Assembly: GCA_040880545.1 (NCBI GenBank)
Contig: JBBDIE010000186.1
Span: forward strand, 1 to 63,929
Source: M55B112 sp040880545
Lineage (GTDB): Bacteria; Bacteroidota; Bacteroidia; Bacteroidales; GCA-2748055
Direction: 5' to 3'
Length of the DNA stretch: 63,929 nucleotides
A program made the translations under genes and the position numbers. Each line of letters opens with the position of its first letter. Position 1 is the stretch's first letter. Shown in pieces: positions 43,199 through 50,600 of the stretch. The notes beneath the pieces are model-generated. The model saw only the letters and a program-made list of their open reading frames with translations. It did no database searches and was not told where the DNA came from.

Positions 43199-45022
43199 TT
43201 ATTCCAGTTTTAATATTCCCCAAATATCAAGGACCGGAATCCGTACAGTCATCTGGTCTTTTTCCATTGAAAAATGGGGGTGAACGATTGTCCCGCCCGG
43301 TGAATAATAGGAAACCCTTGGTTTTTTAATATTTCCAATAATACTGTTATTAATTGATACCTCAAAATTCTCCTTTTTGTTCATTTGATCTGTTTCCTCC
43401 TGGTAATCCTGGTTAAGCAGGTGTATCACGATCTCATCGGTTTGTCCAATTCTATGCTTTACCCTGGGCAGGGTCCATATTTTTTGGGCACCCCGGATTT
43501 GCAGCGGTGAAGTTATCAATTTGACCGGATCGGTTTCCTCCGAAACCCGAATCAATTTTTCATTTTCTGTAAACGGCTTAATCAGTATTTTAAGTTCATC
43601 CGTAAGGGTAGTTTTTTTCGGAAGAATAAGGTAATCGTACGGTAAAAGTTCTTTTACTGTAAGGTCGGCCTTCAGCCAGACATCTCCACGAACCACCAGC
43701 CCTGTCGGAATGTTTGCATAATGCAGCGTTCGACAAATATCCCGGGCTCCCTTATCCCTCAACCGGAAGTCTTCATTGTCGTATAAAACGGCCACCTGCC
43801 GGAATGCTTCAAACCCGTCAAACAACTCCCGGTTTTCATGAATAAAGGAAAAGAAAGGTTCAAAAGTCTCAACTGGTATCTGGTACCAAAGGGTTCCTGT
43901 CTCTTCCGAAAACCCCCATTTATTGTAGGAATACATAAAGTAATTGCCAAAAGCATATGCTGTGGCGATCCACCTGGCAACCCTGACCGGATTCTCATTC
44001 TGAAGGATCTGTATCCAATCTTCACCTGTACCTGTGCTGAATACAGGCTTTCCCAGAGCATTCCCCAATAAATATACAAAGGGAGGAACCAGGTCCTCCA
44101 TGTTGTAGTGTTGCACTTCGTTGGAAAAGTAATCTGCATAATGAGAGGTGGCAAGCTGCGAGGGGTCCAGGTTCCAGGAATTAACCCCAACCGGAATCTT
44201 TTTACCGGCTATGCTGTCGACCATATCACCAAGTTCACGGACTAATGTTGCTGCTGCTTCACGCTGAAAGGCTATAAATTCATTAAATAGAGGAACTGTA
44301 CCGGCAAATCCACCACTGATATACCCGGACCTGGTGAAAAAACCCGCTTCGCGAACCATGGTTGCAAAATCGAAACTGTCCTGATCATCGATCCCCAGGG
44401 AATCGAGCTCAACATTACTGTACTGATTCTTCATCCATTGATTGAATCCCTGCATGCAGTATTCGCAGAAACAACCTCCCGAATGCAGGGCTGCTGCACA
44501 GGTCCCCATGTGATCATCCAGATGTAACATATTCGCTCCACCACGAATGCCGATGGCGGCTCGTTCCCTGATTAACGAGCGGTACAGGGGGTGATTGGTG
44601 CATCCCCACCAGGGACGGATACCGTTATACTCCGAATCAAGCCAGCCAGGAACGATGGGCTCTCCGGCAATGTCGTAACATACAGCAGACTGAAATTCCG
44701 GGTGCAGATGCATATAACGTTCGGTAGCTGTAAGCATCCACACGTTGCTGGCAATCAAATTGATTCCCATTTCCCTGTATGCCTGGATGTACGCTTTAAA
44801 GCGGCCCTGATCCATCCCGTATCCGATGGGATCATTGCCCCACGCAACAACGGTAGGATGCAATGGGCCAAAGAGCGAAAAATCCCGGGGCTCTCCCTCG
44901 GGCATCAATGAAATATCAGAATAATTGAAAACAGTATCAACTTCGTCTCCCTGTAACATGTTTGAGCAACCAGGGAGGATCAGGAATACAGGTAGAAGTA
45001 AATAAACATGAATTATATTCAT
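43199..45022 (-). CDS. Putative glycosidase-like lipoprotein
   Basis: 607 residues from the ATG at 45022; an earlier ATG at 45076 would add 18 residues ahead of the signal. The signal ends ILPGC, then SNM. The lipobox has Pro at -2, which is unusual. The core looks like a TIM-barrel hydrolase of the beta-galactosidase type: WGNDPIGYGMD, ANMLHLDDHMGTCAAALHSG with two Asp, CFCEYCMQGF and VNSWNLDPS. A CxxxC pair around CFCEYC recalls a bound-metal Cys cluster in some GH42-like enzymes. A beta-rich C-terminal domain follows. Family and substrate are not settled; enzymatic activity is inferred. Confidence 0.6.
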   Translation of the reverse strand: MNIIHVYLLLPVFLILPGCSNMLQGDEVDTVFNYSDISLMPEGEPRDFSLFGPLHPTVVAWGNDPIGYGMDQGRFKAYIQAYREMGINLIASNVWMLTATERYMHLHPEFQSAVCYDIAGEPIVPGWLDSEYNGIRPWWGCTNHPLYRSLIRERAAIGIRGGANMLHLDDHMGTCAAALHSGGCFCEYCMQGFNQWMKNQYSNVELDSLGIDDQDSFDFATMVREAGFFTRSGYISGGFAGTVPLFNEFIAFQREAAATLVRELGDMVDSIAGKKIPVGVNSWNLDPSQLATSHYADYFSNEVQHYNMEDLVPPFVYLLGNALGKPVFSTGTGEDWIQILQNENPVRVARWIATAYAFGNYFMYSYNKWGFSEETGTLWYQIPVETFEPFFSFIHENRELFDGFEAFRQVAVLYDNEDFRLRDKGARDICRTLHYANIPTGLVVRGDVWLKADLTVKELLPYDYLILPKKTTLTDELKILIKPFTENEKLIRVSEETDPVKLITSPLQIRGAQKIWTLPRVKHRIGQTDEIVIHLLNQDYQEETDQMNKKENFEVSINNSIIGNIKKPRVSYYSPGGTIVHPHFSMEKDQMTVRIPVLDIWGILKLE

Positions 45023-45112
45023 AATCAGTGCGATAGAATAATTAATTCTTTTTAAAGAGCAAGGTTTTATTGCCACTTACATAAATATCTTTGCATTTAT
45101 TCAGTGACAATA

Positions 45113-45134
45113 CTACCGACTTTTTCAGCAAACC
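45113..45134 (-). repeat. Half-copy of the palindromic element C
   Basis: Reading CTACCGACTTTTTCAGCAAA then CC, this 22-bp stretch matches the reverse complement of the left end of the 1138-1197 palindrome (CTACAGACTTTTTCAGCAGA then CC) with two mismatches. It implies the palindrome ends belong to a dispersed element. Confidence 0.55.
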
Positions 45135-45354
45135 CTACATATCTGTTGCAATTATAGCTTCCCGAATCATTACAAATATATCCTAATTAATTCATAATCT
45201 GTCTAAAAAGAGGTTCCGATACCCTGGAGCATTAGAAGATCTGGCAAATATAATTGCGCGGTAATCCTTGTCAGTAGCCGGTTTCACTGATACAACAATG
45301 TTGTTGCAAGTCATCATCTATATTTATAACTCTCATTGACAGCATGTTGCCGGT

Positions 45355-45388
45355 TTTGTATTTTGATTGAAATTTCTATCTATCTTTG
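45355..45388 (+). promoter_or_regulatory. Promoter of the DUF4271-hemD genes
   Basis: TTTG at 45355-45358 and TATCTTTG at 45381-45388 have the exact 26-bp start-to-start spacing of the Bacteroidota -33/-7 pair. The ATG at 45404 lies 15 bp after the -7 element. It is the clearest promoter in the window. Confidence 0.65.
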
Positions 45389-45403
45389 CCAAAATTAACC
45401 ACC

Positions 45404-46210
45404 ATGAGCCTGCAGAAAATGATATACACAGCTGCTCTAAACGGTCCGCTCAGTGACTCCGCTACGGTGGTAATCAATCAGAACGGCCCGCAGGAACCAC
45501 TCATAGGGGAATCCATTATTCAGGCAGCAAATATGGCGGGAACACCCGGTTTTCTCATGCCTGCCCCTTCCCATACGTGGTACTTCTATTTCCTGGTTAT
45601 GCTGATTGCCGGTTATGCCATTGCAAGAACCTATCTTGGCCATTTACTGAGCAGTACATTTACAGCCACCATAAGATTTAACAGCGCTGCCAGTATGTTT
45701 AATGATAACAGCCAGTTACAACGCCAACGCGATAATGCACTGTACGGATTTTATTTTTTGTCCATGGGGTTCTATTTCATGCTGATCACTGAAAAGCTGA
45801 ACCTGACACCTTATGGGCTGACTGATGTACGTCTGTTTGCATTTTTTTCCGCATTGATCATCGTTCTGTACGTTGCCAGAATATTGGCTGTAAATATTAT
45901 CGGATATATATTTTACCACCAGAATTTGTTCAGGGAATACCTGTATGTAGGCTATACCTACAATAAACTTATGGGTATTTTGTTCCTGCCATTGAACTTT
46001 ATGTTGGTTTTTACGTCAGGTATCCTGTATGAAATCATGATTTATATCTCTCTGGTAGTTTTGGGATTTCTGATTGTCATGAAATTTATACGGGGAATGG
46101 TATTTTCAAGGAAAAGGCGAGTTTTAAGTTTCTATTTGTTTTTGTACCTTTGTGCCCTTGAAATAGTTCCAATCTTATTATTGTACAAGTGGTTTACAAT
46201 CATCGTATAA
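45404..46210 (+). CDS. DUF4271 membrane protein
   Basis: 268 residues from the ATG at 45404; a frame from 45386 uses sequence inside the promoter. About six hydrophobic segments follow a polar N-terminus (about 1-60). DUF4271 is a Bacteroidota family typically found immediately upstream of hemD, as here (30 bp). Function is unknown; the association suggests haem or envelope biology. Confidence 0.8.
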   Translation: MSLQKMIYTAALNGPLSDSATVVINQNGPQEPLIGESIIQAANMAGTPGFLMPAPSHTWYFYFLVMLIAGYAIARTYLGHLLSSTFTATIRFNSAASMFNDNSQLQRQRDNALYGFYFLSMGFYFMLITEKLNLTPYGLTDVRLFAFFSALIIVLYVARILAVNIIGYIFYHQNLFREYLYVGYTYNKLMGILFLPLNFMLVFTSGILYEIMIYISLVVLGFLIVMKFIRGMVFSRKRRVLSFYLFLYLCALEIVPILLLYKWFTIIV

Positions 46211-46240
46211 TGTAATAACGAACTGAAAGGAAGAAGAATT

Positions 46241-46999
46241 ATGAGCAGAATTAAAAAAATTTTGGTCTCACAGCCCGAACCGGACAACAAAAAATCTCCC
46301 TATTTTGACCTAGCTGAAAAACATAATCTGAAAATTGACTTCAGACCGTTTATCCACGTGGAAGGGATAACAACCAAAGAATTCAGGCAATCCAAAGTGG
46401 ACCTCTCAAATCACACTGCAGTGATCTTCACTAGCAAGACAGCCATAGATCACTACTTCAGGATAGCTGAAGAAATGCGCGTAACCATTCCTGATACAAT
46501 GAAGTATTTTTGTATCTCTGAGTCAACAGCTTATTACCTGCAGAAATACATTGTTTACAGGAAAAGAAAGATTTTCTACGCAAATGGGAAGTTAGAAGAC
46601 ATGGCTGATGTCATGACAAAACATAAGGATGAAAATTTCCTTGTACCCCTTTCCGCAGCCCATAAAGAGGAAATCCCTGAGCTGCTGGATAAACGCAAGT
46701 TTAAATTCACCAAGTCCATTTTGTATAAAACAGAATGTAGTGACCTTACCGATCTTGCTGATGTGAATTATGATGTGCTGGTATTTTACAGCCCTTCCGG
46801 TATAAAGTCTTTGTTTCAGAATTTCCCCGATTTCAAGCAAAACAATACCAAAATTGCCTCTTTTGGCGATAAGACCGCAAAGGCTGTTGAAGAAGCAGGA
46901 CTGAGACTTGACATCAAGGCTCCGGCACCCCAGGCACCATCAATGACCATGGCCTTGGAAAGTTTTATTGAACAACACAATAAAAACGGAAAAACATGA
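46241..46999 (+). CDS. hemD: Uroporphyrinogen-III synthase
   Basis: 252 residues. HemD closes hydroxymethylbilane to uroporphyrinogen III. The N-terminal block KILVSQPEPDNKKSPYFDL is typical of this diverged family in Bacteroidota, and the two-domain hinge with FTSKTAIDHYF and YDVLVFYSPSGIKSLF (S-x-xG) agrees. HemD sequences are weakly conserved, so the assignment leans on these blocks and the DUF4271-hemD-rnpA order. The next gene is rnpA, separated only by a terminator-like hairpin. Confidence 0.88.
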   Translation: MSRIKKILVSQPEPDNKKSPYFDLAEKHNLKIDFRPFIHVEGITTKEFRQSKVDLSNHTAVIFTSKTAIDHYFRIAEEMRVTIPDTMKYFCISESTAYYLQKYIVYRKRKIFYANGKLEDMADVMTKHKDENFLVPLSAAHKEEIPELLDKRKFKFTKSILYKTECSDLTDLADVNYDVLVFYSPSGIKSLFQNFPDFKQNNTKIASFGDKTAKAVEEAGLRLDIKAPAPQAPSMTMALESFIEQHNKNGKT

Positions 47000-47020
47000 A
47001 TAAACTTTACATAAACGAAT

Positions 47021-47046
47021 AAGGGGGGAGAGATCCCCCTTTTTTT
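47021..47046 (+). terminator. Terminator-like hairpin abutting the rnpA start codon
   Basis: AAGGGGG at 47021-47027 pairs with CCCCCTT at 47035-47041 (loop GAGAGAT) and is followed by T to 47046; the rnpA ATG is at 47047. The purine-rich arm contains the only Shine-Dalgarno-like sequence for rnpA. It may end the hemD transcript, limit rnpA expression, or both. Confidence 0.75.
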
Positions 47047-47433
47047 ATGCCGGCAAACACCTTAAATAAAGCGGAAAAACTGAAGAGCAGGAAGGCCATT
47101 GAATCCCTGTTCAGATCAGGGAATACCTTTTCCTCACCTCCATTTCGGTTACTTTACAGAAAGGTGGAACCGACCGATGTTCCCGCCCGGATGACCGTGG
47201 CGGTGCCGAAAAAGCTGATCAAAAGGGCAGTCGACAGGAATCTGGTGAAACGAAGAACCAGGGAAGCATACCGCATGAATAAACACGCCCTTCACATATT
47301 ACTTACAGAGAAAAAATTGTGTTTCGAGATACTTTTCCTTTATCAAGCGGCTGAAATATCAGATTTCAGAACCATTAATAAAGCCGTAAACATATTACTC
47401 ATCAGGCTATTGCAAGCGTCAGAAAGAGATTAA
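47047..47433 (+). CDS. rnpA: Ribonuclease P protein component
   Basis: 128 residues. RnpA assists the RNase P RNA in 5' maturation of tRNAs. The signature RNLVKRRTREAYR (about 60-72) corresponds to the RNR motif that contacts RNA, and the preceding VAVPKKLIKRAVD is typical. Length is typical (110-130). The usual neighbours rpmH and yidD are absent, and hemD lies upstream instead, an arrangement I recall from Bacteroidota. Confidence 0.92.
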   Translation: MPANTLNKAEKLKSRKAIESLFRSGNTFSSPPFRLLYRKVEPTDVPARMTVAVPKKLIKRAVDRNLVKRRTREAYRMNKHALHILLTEKKLCFEILFLYQAAEISDFRTINKAVNILLIRLLQASERD

Positions 47434-47493
47434 ACTTTCAGCACAACTTTTCCAGCTCCCCCACGAATTGGATCCTATCCGGATTGATTAAAT

Positions 47494-47542
47494 AGTCTGT
47501 CAATAAAGTAGAGTGGTTGGATCATAATGTTGGTTTGCAAGG
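47494..47542. repeat. Dispersed intergenic repeat family A, second copy
   Basis: 49 bp matching 7937-7985 with three mismatches by eye (AGTCTGTCAATAAAGT, then variable, then GGATCATAATGTT and TTTGCAAGG). TTATTGAC at 47610-47617 is the reverse complement of GTCAATAA near the left end, which could mark inverted ends of a roughly 125-bp element. Confidence 0.6.
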
Positions 47543-47665
47543 ATTATTCCCTGCGGTCATGAGCTCAAAACTTTTAGTTTTTCGGTTGCGAAGTCGTGCA
47601 GATCGGAGTTATTGACGAATTTTGCAGGCATTAAATAAAGTATTGGTTATGTTTCAGACCTTTAA

Positions 47666-47673
47666 TACCTTTA
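47666..47673 (+). promoter_or_regulatory. Candidate -7 element for the alpha-2-macroglobulin gene
   Basis: TACCTTTA differs from TAnnTTTG in the last base only and ends 23 bp before the ATG at 47697. No strong -33 is seen. Weak. Confidence 0.25.
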
Positions 47674-47696
47674 GTGACAAAATAAATCTGAACATA

Positions 47697-50600
47697 ATGA
47701 AAAAATCCCTCTGTTTCACCGTTCTTTTCGTTCTTCTATTAGGTTTTGTTGCCGGCTGCAAACAAAAGACCGGTGGTCTTGAAATGACAACCCCCCATTT
47801 CAATCCGTTGATCTCAGCTTTTACAAGCGGGATCATTTCTACCGAATCTTCTGTGCAGGTGCGATTTTCAAAACCTTTTGCAGACTCAGTAGAAGCATAC
47901 AGTGTGGTTCAGAGCGGGATCATGAGTTTCAAACCCGATGTGGAGGGAAATCTTTACTACCTGGATAATCAAACCATTGAATTCAGGCCGGAGAGCCGTT
48001 TCAACCAGGGTACAGCCTATGATGTTCAACTGAAATTAAATAAGCTATTTCCCAAATCTGATACAGACAAGTCCTTCAGTTTCAGGTTTCATACCATCGA
48101 ACAGCACCTGGGACTTGAGCTTTCCGGTTTCAGGCCATATAACGATTACAAACCAACCCTGAATTATCTGACCGGAACAGTACAGACTGCCGACGTTGCG
48201 AATCCTGCAGCCATTGAAGCCATACTGGACGTTATCCAGGATAAGGTCAAACTTTCCGTAAGATGGGACCATGATCCGGACAGAAAACTGCATAATTTCA
48301 CCATCGACAGTATTAAACGGGGTGAGGAAGATATGAATGTTGAAGTTCGGTACGACGGCACCTCCATCAGTTCAAAACAAAAAGGGGTACAGGATTTTGT
48401 AGTACCGGCCCTGGGTAATTTCAAGGTGATCAGTCACAAACTGATCCAATACCCGGAACAACACATTTTACTTCATTTTTCGGATCCTATCAGGAAAAAC
48501 CAGGATCTGAACGGACTGGTAAGGCTGGACAATGGTACGGACATGCGTTTTATCATTGAAGGGAACAGCGTGAAAGCCTATCCCAATGTTCGCCAAAACG
48601 GTTCACTTAACCTCTTCGTGGAACCTGGTATCAGGAATACAGCCGGGAAAGGTCTCAAAAAAGGAGAGAGCATCAGCATTGTTTTTGAAGAGATCAAACC
48701 GTCTGTTGAACTACTGGGAAACGGAGTGATCATTCCTTCGGCAGATGAAGTGATTCTTCCTTTTAAAGCGGTAAACCTGAAGGCCGTGGACCTGAAAGTG
48801 ATCCGTATCTACGAAGATAATATTGCTCAATTTTTACAGGTGAACCAACTCACTGGCAGCAATGAACTAAAGAGGGCCGGAAGGCTGATCATCCGGAAAA
48901 CAATCGACCTGATTTCCGACAAGCCGATAAACTATGGTGAATGGAACACCTTTTCACTGAACCTTACTGAACTGGTTAAAACAGAACCGGGTGCTATCTA
49001 CCGCGTGGAGCTGAATTTCAGGCAACGTCACTCTGTATTTTCCTGTACAGGCGAAACAGTAAGTGAGGACCGGCTTGAAACAGAAGAGAATTTCGATGAG
49101 ATCGATGAGGAGGAGTTGTCATACTGGGATTCCTACGAAGGTTATTACAGCGACTGGGACTATTATTCGTACGATGGATATGCCTGGGCAGACAGGGAAA
49201 ATCCTTGCAAGCCGGCCTATTACGGAAAGCGCCGTGCTGTTTCCAGGAATGTTCTGGCCAGTAACCTGGGATTGATTGCAAAATATGGTTCCGGGGACCA
49301 GATCAATGTAACAGTTACTGATTTGCTGAATGCCACCGGTGTTTCTGCCGCCAACGTCACTGTATATAATTTCCAGCAACAGGTTATTGCACAGGCAATA
49401 ACGGGTTCTGAAGGAATGGTCTTGTTAGACCTGGATGTGAAACCGTTTCTGGTAGTGGCTGAAAAGGGTGGGCAAAAAGGATATCTCAGGATGGTTGATG
49501 GAGCTGCACTGTCGTATAGTATGTTTGATGTATCGGGTGCTGTTGTTCAAAAAGGATTAAAAGGATTTCTTTACGGAGAACGAGGAGTCTGGCGGCCAGG
49601 TGATTCACTGTTTATCAACCTGATCCTTGACGATCAGGCAAATCCACTTCCGGATGGACACCCTGTCAGTTTTGAACTTTCGGATCCGCAGGGAAAAGTT
49701 ATTCAAAAGGTGGTGTCACCGGGGAATCAAACAGGCTTTTATGCATTTCACACAAAAACTTCTCCGGATGCAGCCACAGGCAGATATACAGTAAAGGCCC
49801 ATGTAGGGGGTGTAAGGTTCACAAAATCACTCCAGGTTGAAACCATTAAACCCAACCGTCTGAAAATAGATCTTTCATTCGGAAGTGATACCCTCTATCC
49901 TGCAAAGGGGGACGTTTCAACCCACCTGTTTGGTAAGTGGCTTACAGGGGCAACAGCAAGGGGGCTGAAGGCGGAAATTGAGGTGATCTTCAGGCCTTCA
50001 TCAACCTCCTTTAAAGGATATGAAAATTATACATTCACCAACCCGGCCAGGAAAGTTCCCCAATACGGTAAAATATTCTGGCAGGGAAATATCGACCAGG
50101 AGGGAACCGCAAAATTTTCAAAACGGCTGGACGTGGGTAGCGAGACCCCTGGCATGATCAATGCCATTTTCACCACCCGGCTGTTTGAAAAGTCGGGTGA
50201 ATTCAGTATCGACCAGCAAACGATGCCCTGTTCACCATACAACACCTATGTGGGAATTAAAACCCCTCCGGGAGATAAGCGGAACATGCTGCTCACCGAT
50301 ACTGCCCATACGGTCTCCGTTGCCACCCTCTCTTCATCCGGGAAGCCGGTTACAAAGCTTGGACTGGATGTCAAAGTATATAAATTATCATGGCGGTGGT
50401 GGTGGGATGCGTCAAGCGAAAACCTGGCGTCTTATATGGGGAGTACCCATCAGTCTCCGGTTTATTCAACCAAGATCAGCACGAAAAACGGACAGGGATC
50501 TTTCAATTTCAGGGTCGACTATCCCGATTGGGGACGTTACCTGGTAATGGTTACCGATCAGGGCGGACACAGTGCTGCTAAAATTGTATACGTGGATTGG

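Larger units (their letters stand above)
45023..45403. other. Intergenic region upstream of the DUF4271-hemD genes
   Basis: 381 bp between divergent genes. It holds a palindrome half-copy (45113-45134) and the promoter candidate for the DUF4271-hemD genes. A TATCTTTG at 45086-45093 lies more than 300 bp from the nearest downstream gene and has no -33 partner, so its role is unclear. Confidence 0.5.

Noticed and set aside
46353..46362. TCCACGTGGA inside hemD
   Set aside because: It matches the core only, lies in coding sequence, and is isolated.
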